The notes: generated by a model not told the origin, from the sequence alone. Shown: positions 1 to 9,228, counted from the stretch's first letter. The stretch is 64,000 nt of DNA from Candidatus Binataceae bacterium (GCA_035508495.1 DATJMX010000073.1:29778-93777); one strand, 5' to 3'. Numbers and translations are program-made.

Positions 1-690
1 GCCCATCATGAAGCCGCCGGTCGGCGTGAATCCCATCGTCGTATCGATACCGACTCCGTCGCGAATCGCGGCCATGCTCGCACCGTTGCCGAGATGCGCG
101 ATGATGATTCGGCGCGGCGGATTCGGCCCGAGCGAATGCATGATGTATTCGTACGAGATGCCGTGAAAGCCGTAGCGGCGGAGCCCCTCATCGTAGAGCG
201 CGCGCGGCAGCGCGAAGCGCTCCGCGACCAGCGGCATCCGGCGATGAAACGCGGTGTCAAAGCATGCGACTTGCGGCTGTTCGGGCATGCGTTTGGTGAT
301 CGCCTCGATCCCCGCAATCGCCCCCGGCATGTGCAACTCGTCGTAAGGAATAAGGCGCTTCAGATCGGCGACCAGCTCCGGCGTGATTCGCTCGGGCGCA
401 GCGTGATTGAGGCCGCCATGCACGACGCGATGCCCAACAGCATCGGCAGTGAGCGTCGTCGCGCGCTGCGTCTCGTCAACCAGCGCGTCGAGGGCTTCGG
501 CGATGCCTTTGAAATTGCGCTGCTGGTCGGTCTTGCGGCCGTCGGCGGTGCGCATCGTGAGCGATCCGCCGTCGAGTCCGATTCGCGCGGCCTCGCCGGA
601 CAGCACAAGCTTGTCGTCGCGATCGAATATCGAGAATTTGCAGGACGACGAACCGACGTTCAGGCAAAGTATCGTCTGCTCATTCGCCAA
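1..690 (-). CDS. ackA: Acetate kinase (N-terminal part, cut by window edge)
   Basis: Acetate kinase interconverts acetyl phosphate + ADP and acetate + ATP in the cytoplasm. The visible 230 residues begin ANEQTILCLNVGSSSCKF, the N-terminal phosphate-binding strand of the ASKHA fold (LNxGSSS). They also contain VGHRVVHGG, RRYGFHGIS and, at the edge, HLGNGAS followed by GIDTTMGFTPTGG, all family signatures. The C-terminal part lies outside the window. The start chosen is TTG at 690-688: no ATG or GTG is in frame before the conserved N-terminus, and an AAAGG inside the end of pgm is well spaced from it. Only five bases separate it from the pgm stop, so the two are probably translationally coupled. 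It would convert the acetyl phosphate made by the upstream phosphoketolase into ATP. Confidence 0.93.
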   Translation of the reverse strand, partial: MANEQTILCLNVGSSSCKFSIFDRDDKLVLSGEAARIGLDGGSLTMRTADGRKTDQQRNFKGIAEALDALVDETQRATTLTADAVGHRVVHGGLNHAAPERITPELVADLKRLIPYDELHMPGAIAGIEAITKRMPEQPQVACFDTAFHRRMPLVAERFALPRALYDEGLRRYGFHGISYEYIMHSLGPNPPRRIIIAHLGNGASMAAIRDGVGIDTTMGFTPTGGFMMG

Positions 691-695
691 TGGCG

Positions 696-2360
696 TCAGC
701 CTTTGCGCGCCGCGCCGGCGTCGGCGAAGGCGCGCGCGATAATCGACTGTGCCTCCTCCTGGATCCGCCGCAGATGATCCTCGCCGCGAAAACTCTCGCC
801 GTAAATCTTGTAAACTTCCTCGGTGCCCGACGGTCGCGCCGCGAACCATCCATTCTCGGTGACGACCTTGATCCCGCCGAAAGCCTCGTTATTGCCCGGC
901 GCGTTGGTCAGGACTTCACGGATCGGCTCGCCCGCGAGTTCCTTTGCTGTCAGATTATTCGGCGAAAGCTTCTTCAGGATCTCCTTCTCGGCGGCAGTCG
1001 CCGGCGCATCGATACGTTCATAAATCGGAGCGCCGAACTCGTTGGTCAACTCCGCGTATATCTCGCCCGGATTGCGTCCCGTCTTCGCGGTTATCTCGGC
1101 CGACAGGAGCCCGAGGATGATGCCGTCCTTGTCTGTCGTCCAGGCGCTGCCGTCCTTGCGCAGAAACGACGCGCCGGCGCTTTCCTCGCCGCCGAAGCCG
1201 ATCGATCCGTCGACCAGGCCATCGACGAACCACTTGAACCCGACCGGCACCTCGACCAGCTTGCGGCCGAGCTTTTTCGTGACCCGATCGATAATGCTGC
1301 TGCTGACCAGGGTCTTGCCCACGCCCGCATCGGAGCGCCATCCGGAACGATTACGGTAGAGATACGAGATCGCGACCGCCAGGTAGTGATTAGGATTCAG
1401 CAGACCGTGCGAGCGCGTCACGATTCCGTGGCGATCGGCGTCGGTATCGTTGCCGAACGAGACGTCGAACCGATCGCGCAACCCGACCAGCCGCACCATC
1501 GCGTATGGCGACGAGCAATCCATGCGGATCTTGCCGTCCCAATCAGCGGTCATGAAGCGGAACGTCGGATCGACGGCGTCGCTCACTACCGTCGCATCGA
1601 TCTTGTAGCGCTCGATAACGGCCGGCCAGAAATGGACCGCCGCGCCGCCCAGCGGATCGATTCCAACCTTCACGCCGGCGCTGCGAATCGCATCCATGTC
1701 AACGACGTTGCCAAGGTCGGCCGTGTACGCGTCGATATAATCATGCGTGCGCGTCGTCTCGGCCTTCATCGCGCGCGCAAACGGAATCCGCTTCACGCCG
1801 CTGAGACCATTGGTGACAAACTCGTTGGCCTTGTCTTCGATCCACTTCGTCGTATGCGTGTCGGCAGGTCCGCCGCTCGGCGGATTATACTTGAAGCCGC
1901 CGTCGGGCGGCGGATTGTGCGACGGCGTGATCACTATACCGTCGGCCAGGCCCGACTTGCGGCCGCGGTTGTAGCACATGATCGCATGCGAGATTCCGGG
2001 CGTCGGCGTGTAGAGCCGATCCTTGTCGATCAGCGTCTCGACGCCGTTGGCCGCGAGCACTTCGAGCGCACTCGCGAACGCCGGCTCGGCGAGCGCATGC
2101 GTGTCCATGCCGATGAACAACGGCCCCTCGATTCCGTTCTGCTTGCGATGAATGCAGATCGCCTGGCAGATGGCGACAATGTGATCCTCATTGAATGCGC
2201 GATCGAACGCCGACCCGCGATGCCCCGACGTTCCGAAAGCGACGCGCTCCGAGGCGATCTTCGGATCGGGATGCTCGGCGTAATAGGACGTGACGAGGCG
2301 CGGCACGTTGACGAGCGTTGCAGGATCGATCGGCTTGCCAGCCAGTGGACTAACTCTCAT
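696..2360 (-). CDS. pgm: Phosphoglucomutase, alpha-D-glucose phosphate-specific
   Basis: Interconverts glucose 1-phosphate and glucose 6-phosphate, linking glycogen or nucleotide-sugar pools to central metabolism. The 554-residue product matches the bacterial Pgm length (about 546). It has TSGHRG at residues 44-49 and the phosphoserine loop TPSHNPP at 145-151 (Ser147). The metal loop (DTDADRHG) and sugar-binding loop (GGEESAG) follow. Upstream in-frame codons extend to 2393, but ATG 2360 has a GAGG nine bases before it and gives the usual MRVSPLAGKP-type N-terminus. It is the middle gene of xfp-pgm-ackA. Confidence 0.95.
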   Translation of the reverse strand: MRVSPLAGKPIDPATLVNVPRLVTSYYAEHPDPKIASERVAFGTSGHRGSAFDRAFNEDHIVAICQAICIHRKQNGIEGPLFIGMDTHALAEPAFASALEVLAANGVETLIDKDRLYTPTPGISHAIMCYNRGRKSGLADGIVITPSHNPPPDGGFKYNPPSGGPADTHTTKWIEDKANEFVTNGLSGVKRIPFARAMKAETTRTHDYIDAYTADLGNVVDMDAIRSAGVKVGIDPLGGAAVHFWPAVIERYKIDATVVSDAVDPTFRFMTADWDGKIRMDCSSPYAMVRLVGLRDRFDVSFGNDTDADRHGIVTRSHGLLNPNHYLAVAISYLYRNRSGWRSDAGVGKTLVSSSIIDRVTKKLGRKLVEVPVGFKWFVDGLVDGSIGFGGEESAGASFLRKDGSAWTTDKDGIILGLLSAEITAKTGRNPGEIYAELTNEFGAPIYERIDAPATAAEKEILKKLSPNNLTAKELAGEPIREVLTNAPGNNEAFGGIKVVTENGWFAARPSGTEEVYKIYGESFRGEDHLRRIQEEAQSIIARAFADAGAARKG

Positions 2361-2423
2361 ATGAAGATGCCTCGGGGACATGCGACTTCGCACCGCACGT
2401 CCCGAGGCGTGACCTCAGACGCG

Positions 2424-4790
2424 CTAGTCCGGAGTCCATCTCCAGTTGCGCACGTCGGGCATATCTTCCTGATGCTCGACGACGTACTTGCGGTGAATGT
2501 CGATCTGTTCGTTGCACGAATCGATCAGCGCGTGCGCCTTGTCCTGCTGCTTGGGCAGCCGCCGCATCGCCTCAATACACAAGTGGTACCGGCTCGCGCG
2601 ATTTAGCACCAGCATATCAAAAGGGGTCGTGGTCGTGCCTTCTTCGGCGTAACCGCGAACGTGGAAGCGCCCGGGATTGGGCCGGCCGTGCAGAATCTGA
2701 TGGATCGCGCCCGGATATCCATGAAAGGCGAAGATCACATCCTTGTTCTCGGTGAACAGTTCCCTGAAGTACGCGTCGGTCATCCCGTGCGGATGCTTGT
2801 CGGGCGGCCACAGGCGCATCAGATCGACGACATTGACCACGCGCACGCTGAGCTCCGGGAACTGGCGCCGGAAGATCCAGGCCGCCGCGATCGTTTCCTC
2901 GGTCGCGACGTCGCCCGCCGCGCACAGGATGACGTCGGGCTCCTTGCCATTCTCGGTTCCCGCCCACGGCCAGATCGTCGCGCCGAGCGAGCAATGCTCG
3001 CGCGCCGCATCGATATCGAGCCACACCGGATGGAGCTGCTTGTCGATCACGATCAAATTGATGTAGTTGCGGGTGCGCAAACAGTGGTCCGCCACCGATA
3101 ACAGGCAGTTAGCATCGGGCGGCAGATAGATGCGGGAAATGATGCCTTGCTTGGTGACGAGCGTGTCGATGAAACCGGGACCTTGGTGGCTGAACCCGTT
3201 GTGATCGTTGCGCCAGCAGGTCGAGGTCAGCAGGTAATTGAGCGATGGCACCGGCTTGCGCCATGGCAGCTCGGTGACACAGGTCTTCAGCCACTTCGCG
3301 TGCTGCGTAACCATCGAATCGACGATCATCGCAAACGCCTCGTAGGTCGCAAACAGACCGTGCCGTCCCGTCAGCGTATAGGCTTCGAGCCAGCCCTGGT
3401 GCGAATGCTCGCTCAGCACCTCCATCACGCGCCCGTTGGCGGCGACGTGATCGTCATCGGGCAGGATCTCGCTGACCAGGCATCGATTCTCGACATCGAA
3501 GACGTCGCCCAGGCGGTTGGAGTTGGTTTCGTCGGGACAGAAGAGGCGGAAGTTCGCCTGCCGTGCATTGCGGGTGAAGATGTCGCGCAGCATCTTGCCC
3601 ATCGGCCGCGTCGATTCGACATACGCCGTCCCGGGCATCTCAACTGGAACGGCGTAGTCGGCAAACGACGGGATGTCGAGCGAGATCGTGATCTGCCCGC
3701 CATTAGCGTGCGGATTGGCGCCCATCCTTTTCAGGCCCTTGGGCGCGAGCGCGCGCAGCTCTTCGACCGGACGCCCCTGGCGATCGAAGAGCTCCTCTGG
3801 TTTGTAGCTGCGCATCCATTGCTGGAGGATTCGCAGATGGTCGGGATTCTCGCGCACCGCCGATAGCGGCACCTGGTGCGCGCGGAACGTGCCTTCGATC
3901 TTCACCTGGTCGACGACGTTGGGCCCGGTCCAGCCTTTCGGGGTGCGCAACACGATCGCGGGCCATCGCGGCGTGCGGTGCAGTCCGTCGCGCCGCGCTT
4001 CGTCCTGCGTCGAGCGAATCGCCTCGTAACAACGATCGAGGATCGCGGCGAACTCGCGATGCATCAGGATCGGCTCATCACCCTCGAGAAAATGCGGCTC
4101 GTAGCCGTGCCCCTCGAGCAGTCGGCGGATGTCCTCGTCGGCTGCGCGGCCGAGCACGGTCGGCCCCGAGATCTTGTAGCCGTTAAGATGAAGTATCGGC
4201 AGCACCGCGCCGTCGCGCCCCGGATGCAGGAACTTGATGCCCTTCCATCCGCCTTCGAGCGGCCCGGTCTCCGCCTCGCCATCGCCGATGACACACGCAA
4301 CGATCAGATGAGGATTATCGAATGCTGCACCGAACGCGTGCACGAGCGAATAGCCCAGCTCGCCGCCCTCGTGAATCGATCCCGGCAGGTGAGGGCCCGC
4401 GTGACTCGGCACTCCGCCCGGCGACGAGAACTGCCGAAACATCTTCAGCATCCCGTACATATCCTGCGACACGTCGGGATAGACCTCCGAGTACGATCCT
4501 TCGAGCCAGGTGTGCGAGATGAGCGAGGGCCCGCCGTGCCCGGGTCCCGAAATGAAGATGACATCGGCGTCATGCTCGCAAATCAGTCTGTTAAGGTGAA
4601 CGTAAACAAAATTCTGTCCCGGCGACGTTCCCCAATGGCCGAGCAGCCGCGGCTTGATATGCTCGGCACGCAGTTGATCGCGCAGCAGCGGGTTATCGCG
4701 CAGGTAGATCTGCCCTACTGTGAGGTAGTTGGCCGCACGCCAGTAGGCATCCATCGCGTGCAGCGTTCGATCGTCGAGCGTCTTCGGCAT
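2424..4790 (-). CDS. xfp: Phosphoketolase (xylulose 5-P / fructose 6-P)
   Basis: Thiamine-diphosphate enzyme splitting xylulose 5-phosphate (and often fructose 6-phosphate) with phosphate into acetyl phosphate plus glyceraldehyde 3-phosphate (or erythrose 4-phosphate). The 788-residue length is typical. Visible family signatures are GHWGTSPGQNF near residue 50, SGPGHGGPS, PGSIHEGGELGYSL, the ThDP motif GDGEAETGPLEGGWKG, and SHQGPGF in the C-terminal half. It starts at ATG 4790 after GGGTGGGG. It heads a three-gene run with pgm and ackA, so acetyl phosphate can be turned directly into ATP. The sequence cannot decide single or dual substrate specificity. Confidence 0.96.
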   Translation of the reverse strand: MPKTLDDRTLHAMDAYWRAANYLTVGQIYLRDNPLLRDQLRAEHIKPRLLGHWGTSPGQNFVYVHLNRLICEHDADVIFISGPGHGGPSLISHTWLEGSYSEVYPDVSQDMYGMLKMFRQFSSPGGVPSHAGPHLPGSIHEGGELGYSLVHAFGAAFDNPHLIVACVIGDGEAETGPLEGGWKGIKFLHPGRDGAVLPILHLNGYKISGPTVLGRAADEDIRRLLEGHGYEPHFLEGDEPILMHREFAAILDRCYEAIRSTQDEARRDGLHRTPRWPAIVLRTPKGWTGPNVVDQVKIEGTFRAHQVPLSAVRENPDHLRILQQWMRSYKPEELFDRQGRPVEELRALAPKGLKRMGANPHANGGQITISLDIPSFADYAVPVEMPGTAYVESTRPMGKMLRDIFTRNARQANFRLFCPDETNSNRLGDVFDVENRCLVSEILPDDDHVAANGRVMEVLSEHSHQGWLEAYTLTGRHGLFATYEAFAMIVDSMVTQHAKWLKTCVTELPWRKPVPSLNYLLTSTCWRNDHNGFSHQGPGFIDTLVTKQGIISRIYLPPDANCLLSVADHCLRTRNYINLIVIDKQLHPVWLDIDAAREHCSLGATIWPWAGTENGKEPDVILCAAGDVATEETIAAAWIFRRQFPELSVRVVNVVDLMRLWPPDKHPHGMTDAYFRELFTENKDVIFAFHGYPGAIHQILHGRPNPGRFHVRGYAEEGTTTTPFDMLVLNRASRYHLCIEAMRRLPKQQDKAHALIDSCNEQIDIHRKYVVEHQEDMPDVRNWRWTPD

Positions 4791-5379
4791 TTCCCCACCC
4801 TTTTCGCAGACAACGACATTGCGATTGCTGTTTGATCAAACCATTGATCGGCAGGCGTCGCGAGCCGCGATCGGGCGCGTGCCTACCGTGCATACGATTT
4901 GGATGCGGCAGAACAACGAGGGCCATTCGTTCGAGTCGTGAGTAAGAAATGGAAGGACCGCGGCGCCATAAGACGCCGCGGCAGGGTGGGACAACCGGGT
5001 GGCGGTGAGCCGCTCGGTTGCTCATGCGAGACTGACATTCAGTCAGTGCACACTTGATGCCGCCCCGCCGGCATGAGCTTCAGCTAGCATCGATACGCCG
5101 CAGTGACGAAATGGTCGATCTCGATACGGCCGAACGTCCAGTAGCGTCCTGCCAAAGAACACATCAGCGTACATCCTCGCGAATCGTGTCATCCAATGAG
5201 CTGCCGGATACGGACTGCATGCAATCGATGTGAGGCTGCGGCGTGCGAAGCGGATGCGAGAGCGATTGCCCGCGCAAAGCTTGGCGTTTCTCGCAACGGC
5301 CATTAGACGTTTGCGAATCGCGAATAGTTCAGATCCCCCGTCGGCGGGAATTTCCCAGCAAAATCAACGATTTCGTCCT
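4791..5379. other. Non-coding stretch upstream of xfp
   Basis: No convincing gene is seen; short open frames here lack a ribosome site and family resemblance. It should hold the xfp promoter, reading left. A perfect 12-bp palindrome GTTTGATCAAAC (4830-4841) lies 40 bases before the xfp start and could be an operator. A GC-rich hairpin (CCGCGGCG at 4958-4965 with its complement at 4974-4981) and a palindrome GACTGA-CAT-TCAGTC (5030-5044) are also present. The palindrome GGGAATTTCCC (5346-5356) lies just upstream of the sigma-54 promoter at 5380. All roles are inference. Confidence 0.5.
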
Positions 5380-5395
5380 TGGCAAAGCTCTTGCT
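5380..5395 (+). promoter_or_regulatory. Sigma-54 (-24/-12) promoter for the small membrane protein at 5433
   Basis: TGGCAAAGCTCTTGCT matches the RpoN consensus TGGCACG-N4-TTGCW. The GG and GC dinucleotides are ten bases apart, and only the two bases after TGGCA differ. It reads toward the 5433 start and would begin transcription near 5407, leaving a leader that contains the ribosome site GGGAGGT. No activator site can be assigned with confidence. Confidence 0.7.
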
Positions 5396-5432
5396 CTAGC
5401 CACTGCCAAGAAGTTTACGGGAGGTAACGACG

Positions 5433-5615
5433 ATGGCTGCTATGACTACTGCGAATCAGGCGAATGTTGCGGGTCTTACTCCGGTGGTGGATCGCGTGGA
5501 GTCAGGGGCTGCTGTGCGTGCGTCGCAGAACGCGCTGCTCAGCGAGCTGCCGGGAATGACTTTCGCGTTCCTCACCCTGGCGTACGTGGTTTTCTCACTG
5601 GTCGCGCTCAGCTGA
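5433..5615 (+). CDS. Small single-span membrane protein (60 aa)
   Basis: I do not recognise a family. The 60-residue product has a hydrophilic N-terminal 40 residues and one C-terminal hydrophobic segment (about residues 42-58, MTFAFLTLAYVVFSLVAL), so it is probably a tail-anchored inner-membrane protein. ATG 5433 has an excellent ribosome site, GGGAGGT, with suitable spacing. A sigma-54 promoter ends 37 bases before the start. A second tiny membrane-protein frame (5818-5910) and a strong hairpin (5938-5971) follow on the same strand, suggesting a small transcription unit. Function is unknown. Confidence 0.7.
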   Translation: MAAMTTANQANVAGLTPVVDRVESGAAVRASQNALLSELPGMTFAFLTLAYVVFSLVALS

Positions 5616-5817
5616 GCAAATAGTCAGTTCCGCGCGGATCGCGAACTCAGTCGATCAGTTCCTCGATCGACAAAGAGTTGAGCGATCTTCCGAGGCGATC
5701 CGCGCGATACCGCTCCAGCACCTGCGCGCACCCGGCACCACGGCCGCAACCAGCGGAAATCATAACGATCGCGGCGAAGAGATTCTCGGCGCCGCATAGA
5801 AAAGAAAGGAGATCGCC

Positions 5818-5910
5818 ATGTTCTCCATGGGCACGATTGCATTGCTCCTGGCGATTGCGGTTGCGACTATCATGATCGCGAAGCCGTCGCTGCGCGCGAT
5901 TCGCGAATAG
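5818..5910 (+). CDS. Micro membrane protein (30 aa)
   Basis: A 30-codon frame encoding MFSMGTIALLLAIAVATIMI and ending in a basic tail (AKPSLRAIRE). Nearly the whole first 20 residues are hydrophobic, consistent with one transmembrane helix and a cytoplasmic positive tail. The start has a near-ideal ribosome site (AAAGGAG, seven bases before ATG), the main evidence that it is translated. It lies 202 bases after the 60-residue membrane protein and 27 bases before a hairpin terminator. No family is recognised; small membrane proteins of this kind often modulate a larger partner, but no partner can be named. Confidence 0.6.
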   Translation: MFSMGTIALLLAIAVATIMIAKPSLRAIRE

Positions 5911-5937
5911 TTAATCGCGTGAATACCAACATCAAAA

Positions 5938-5971
5938 TGCGAGGCAGGTTCGTCAGCGAACCTGCCTCGCA
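5938..5971 (+). terminator. Strong stem-loop terminator
   Basis: A perfect 15-bp stem (TGCGAGGCAGGTTCG and its complement) closes a TCAG loop. It follows the micro-protein stop by 27 bases. There is no T-run on the plus strand after it, while AAAA precedes it, so it could also work for minus-strand transcripts. Confidence 0.6.
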
Positions 5972-6105
5972 AATATAGACTGCTACGTTTAAGTAAGATT
6001 CTCAGTTCTGGGCTCGTGGTCTCGAAGAGCGTTCGCAGCTTCACATTTCCGCAGTCGTAAACCTGCCTTGCTCGGCGATGCGGTTGCGGTATTGTCTCCG
6101 CTGTC

Positions 6106-7707
6106 ATGAGCCGCACCAAGCACCCTCTGCCGATTTTTCATTTTCGCAATATCGCGATTGTGTTTCTGATGATCGTGAGTTGCACATTGCTCGCGATCGA
6201 CACTTTCGCAGCGGGATCGAACGAGCCCCTGACACCGACGCCGGTTGTGAAAACCCAGAGCGGGGAGGTCCGCGGCAAGATCGTTGGCGGGGTTTACCAA
6301 TACCTGGGGATTCCATTCGCTGCGCCGCCGGTCGGCGATTTGCGATGGCGTCCTCCCGTGCCGCATCCGAGCTGGGATGGCGTGCTCGAGGCCACACGTA
6401 CGCGAGCCTGGTGCCCGCAACTCAGTGCTACTGGTTTGCTAAAGGTCTATGGATCCGAAGACTGTCTCTATCTGAATATCTACACGCCGAAGCCTGCCAC
6501 GCCGCGGCCCGTGATGCTCTGGATTCACGGCGGCTCGTTTCTGGTCGGTTCGGGAGCGCCGTTCAATGGCAGCAATCTCGTGCGCGATGGAAATCTGATC
6601 GTCGTCACGATCAACTACCGACTGGGCGTGCTCGGCTACCTCGCCAGCCGCGCTCTCGATGCGACCGACCCGCGCCACACATCGGGCAACTACGCGCTGC
6701 TCGACCAGGGGGCTGCGATTCGATGGGTCGTCGATAATATCGCGGCGTTCGGCGGCGACCCGCGCAACGTGACGGTCGCGGGCGAGTCGGCGGGCGCGAT
6801 GAGCGCCGGATTGCTGATGGTCACGCCGAGCGCCGCGGGAACTTTCCAGCGTGCAATCCTCGAAAGCGGCCCCTATCTGCAAACCTTTCAGACGCTGGCC
6901 CAGGCGGAAGTGCATGGTGACGAGATCGCCGCGAGGCTCGGCTGTGCGAACGTACCCGACATCGCGAAATGCATGCGCGGCAAGACCGCGGAGCAGATCG
7001 TGGACGCTGCGCCGGGCGATCCGCTCAGTTGGGCGAGCTTGATCTGGGCGCCGATCGTTGACGGCAAGGTGTTGCCGAGCCAGCCAGCCAGAGCGATCGC
7101 GGCGGGGCGTGTCAGCAAAATGCCGCTGATCAATGGTTCAAATCGCGACGAAGGCACGCTGATGTTCGCATACGGCAAACAGGTAACTGCCGATCATTAC
7201 AATCAAGCGATGCATTCGCTGCTGGGTGACCGCGCCGAGGAGGTGCTGGCCGCTTATCCGCTCGCCAACTATTCGCAGCCCGCGCTGGCCGCCGCCGGAG
7301 CCAACGGTGATGCGTTTCTGAGTTGTCGAATCAACGACGCTGGCGTGCTGCTCGCGCCGCAGATGCCGGTTTACCAATACGAATTCAACGACCCGAACGC
7401 GCCGCCGATGTTTTTTAAGAATGCGCAAATCCCGCTCGGATCGTTTCACAGCGCGGAACTCCAATATGTCTTTGGCTCGATCGCGCACGACCCGGCAGCA
7501 ACGCCGGCGCAGCGCAACCTGGCGACCGCGATGCGGGGCTACTGGATTCGCTTCGTCACTTCGGGCGACCCGGGCGGCTCACCGCGATGGACTCCGTATC
7601 AGGCCAACGATCCGAAGCGCATCTTATTCACGCCGGGATCAATTGCCTTCGAGTCGGACTTCGCGACGATCCATCACTGCGCGCTGTGGAACTCGATTCT
7701 CAAGTGA
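6106..7707 (+). CDS. Secreted type-B carboxylesterase
   Basis: An alpha/beta-hydrolase of the carboxylesterase type B (para-nitrobenzyl esterase/cholinesterase) family that hydrolyses carboxylic esters. The 533 residues start with a hydrophobic export signal (about residues 15-36, ending DTFAAGS). The family hallmarks follow: YLGIPFAAPP, EDCLYLNIYTP, the oxyanion-hole HGGSF at 141-145 and the nucleophile elbow GESAGA with Ser228. The acidic residue is probably the Glu of NRDEGTLMF and the His that of GSFHSAEL. No clear ribosome site precedes ATG 6106. It converges on the GH1 gene with a 13-base gap. The natural substrate is not evident. Confidence 0.9.
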   Translation: MSRTKHPLPIFHFRNIAIVFLMIVSCTLLAIDTFAAGSNEPLTPTPVVKTQSGEVRGKIVGGVYQYLGIPFAAPPVGDLRWRPPVPHPSWDGVLEATRTRAWCPQLSATGLLKVYGSEDCLYLNIYTPKPATPRPVMLWIHGGSFLVGSGAPFNGSNLVRDGNLIVVTINYRLGVLGYLASRALDATDPRHTSGNYALLDQGAAIRWVVDNIAAFGGDPRNVTVAGESAGAMSAGLLMVTPSAAGTFQRAILESGPYLQTFQTLAQAEVHGDEIAARLGCANVPDIAKCMRGKTAEQIVDAAPGDPLSWASLIWAPIVDGKVLPSQPARAIAAGRVSKMPLINGSNRDEGTLMFAYGKQVTADHYNQAMHSLLGDRAEEVLAAYPLANYSQPALAAAGANGDAFLSCRINDAGVLLAPQMPVYQYEFNDPNAPPMFFKNAQIPLGSFHSAELQYVFGSIAHDPAATPAQRNLATAMRGYWIRFVTSGDPGGSPRWTPYQANDPKRILFTPGSIAFESDFATIHHCALWNSILK

Positions 7708-7720
7708 CCCTGCGAGAATT

Positions 7721-8971
7721 CTAGTCTGCGGTCTCGATCGCGTTTGCGCGCGCGATATCGCCTAGCCATCGCGCGCTCGGACGCGGCATGCGCTCCTGCG
7801 TCTGCCAGTCGATCGCGACGATGCCGAAGGTCGGCTTGTAGCCGGAGTTCCACTCGAAGTTATCGAGCAGTGTCCAGTAGCAGTAGCCACGCACATCGAT
7901 GCCGTCGCGGATGCATCGCGCGACGCCGGCGAGCGCCCGCCGCACGTATTCGACGCGACGAGTATCGTCGGTGGCGGCGATGCCGTTCTCGGTGACGATT
8001 ACCGGCACCTGCGCCATTTTGCTCGCATAGCGGATCGTCGGCTCGAGTGCCTCGGGCCAGAACTCGTAGCCCATGATCGTCGTTTCAACGCCCAGCGCGG
8101 GCGGCAGTGTGCCCTTCTCGCCGATGCGCTGGCGAGTATAGGTCTGCACTCCAACGAAATCGTCGCCGCGAGCAGCTTCGAAAAAGATGTCCTGGCATTC
8201 GGCGCGAATCGCGGCGACGCGCTGCTCGCATCCGGGCTCGGGCTGGAAGTCCGCGAGCGCGAGCGTGATGCCGACCGGGAACCTGTGCGGCGACGATTTA
8301 AGCGCGGCTGCCGACCGGCGATGCGCCAGCAGCATCGTGTCGCGCGCCTTCATCTGATGACACATCAGGTATGGCGCGAAGCGATCCGGATCGGCGCCGA
8401 TGCTGCGTGCCGCCGCGGAAAACCATTTCGAGCGCGCGGGATCAATCTTCTCTCGAGCCTCGCCCGTCAGGTACAGGTACGCGCCGAGATTCGCCTCGTT
8501 TATCGTGCAGGCGGTGTGAATGAGATCGCCGAGATGTTTTACGGCACGTTCGCAATAGCGCGCGAAGCGCTCCGCCGTTTTCGGATCCTCCCACCCGCCA
8601 TCAGCCGCGACCCAGCGCGGCGAAGTGAAATGATGGAACGTCACGATCGGCGCGATGCGATTTTCATGACACGCGCCCAGCACGCGCCGGTAGTGATCGA
8701 GCTCGGCGATCGAAAAGTGCCCTTCGTCGGGCTCGACCCGCGCCCATTCGATCGAAAAGCGGTAGGCGTTGAAGCCGAGCCGCGCCAACATCGCAATGTC
8801 CTCGCGATAGCGATGGTAGTGATCGCAGGCGTCGCCGGAGGGCTCGAGAAAGGGCGTGTTGGGCGTGTGTTCAATCGCCCAATAATCGCTGTTGAGATTG
8901 TTGCCTTCGACCTGATGCGCAGCGGTCGCCGCACCCCAGATGAAATCGGGACGCAACTCGATTCGTGCCAT
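7721..8971 (-). CDS. GH1 family glycoside hydrolase (beta-glucosidase-like)
   Basis: A 416-residue glycoside hydrolase family 1 protein. It opens with FIWGAATAAHQVEG, the family N-terminal signature that includes a substrate-binding Gln, and has YRFSIEWARVEP near residue 70. The nucleophile is the Glu of VTENG (E328). The acid/base motif normally TxNEP reads TINEA (E159 present, Pro replaced by Ala at 160). There is no signal peptide, so it should be cytoplasmic. GH1 enzymes usually cleave beta-linked glucose, galactose or phospho-sugars. The protein is somewhat shorter than the typical 440-470 residues and no phospho-sugar signature was recognised. It is transcribed divergently from the beta-barrel gene. 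Confidence 0.88.
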   Translation of the reverse strand: MARIELRPDFIWGAATAAHQVEGNNLNSDYWAIEHTPNTPFLEPSGDACDHYHRYREDIAMLARLGFNAYRFSIEWARVEPDEGHFSIAELDHYRRVLGACHENRIAPIVTFHHFTSPRWVAADGGWEDPKTAERFARYCERAVKHLGDLIHTACTINEANLGAYLYLTGEAREKIDPARSKWFSAAARSIGADPDRFAPYLMCHQMKARDTMLLAHRRSAAALKSSPHRFPVGITLALADFQPEPGCEQRVAAIRAECQDIFFEAARGDDFVGVQTYTRQRIGEKGTLPPALGVETTIMGYEFWPEALEPTIRYASKMAQVPVIVTENGIAATDDTRRVEYVRRALAGVARCIRDGIDVRGYCYWTLLDNFEWNSGYKPTFGIVAIDWQTQERMPRPSARWLGDIARANAIETAD

Positions 8972-9228
8972 GCTTGCGAGCCTAGCCGTTTGCGATCTTT
9001 CGGGCGAACGCGCAACCGGCCGGTCACATCCTGAAACGCCCTATTTCGGGACGCAATGAAAATGGCACAACCGGCGCGATTCGAGTTTCGTCGGCGAACA
9101 GGATCGACACGCCGCGTCTCATCCCTGATTGTCTAAAGCTGGCGCCCCGGCGGCATCGAACTTGCGCCAAAGTCTCTGGGCAATGCCGCGCCCGCAACAT
9201 CAATATGTTGCCGCGAGGGGAGCCAGCG

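Noticed and set aside
690..2606. A 638-codon plus-strand frame opposite pgm
   Set aside because: It is the reverse-strand shadow of a clear phosphoglucomutase; Arg/Asp-rich without family resemblance.
5043..5303. 86-codon minus frame in the gap before 5433
   Set aside because: No ribosome site or resemblance; composition like chance frames.
9131..9160. A GG-N10-GC sigma-54-like site (TGGCGCC...GGCA)
   Set aside because: The -12 element lacks TT before GC, so it is too weak to support.
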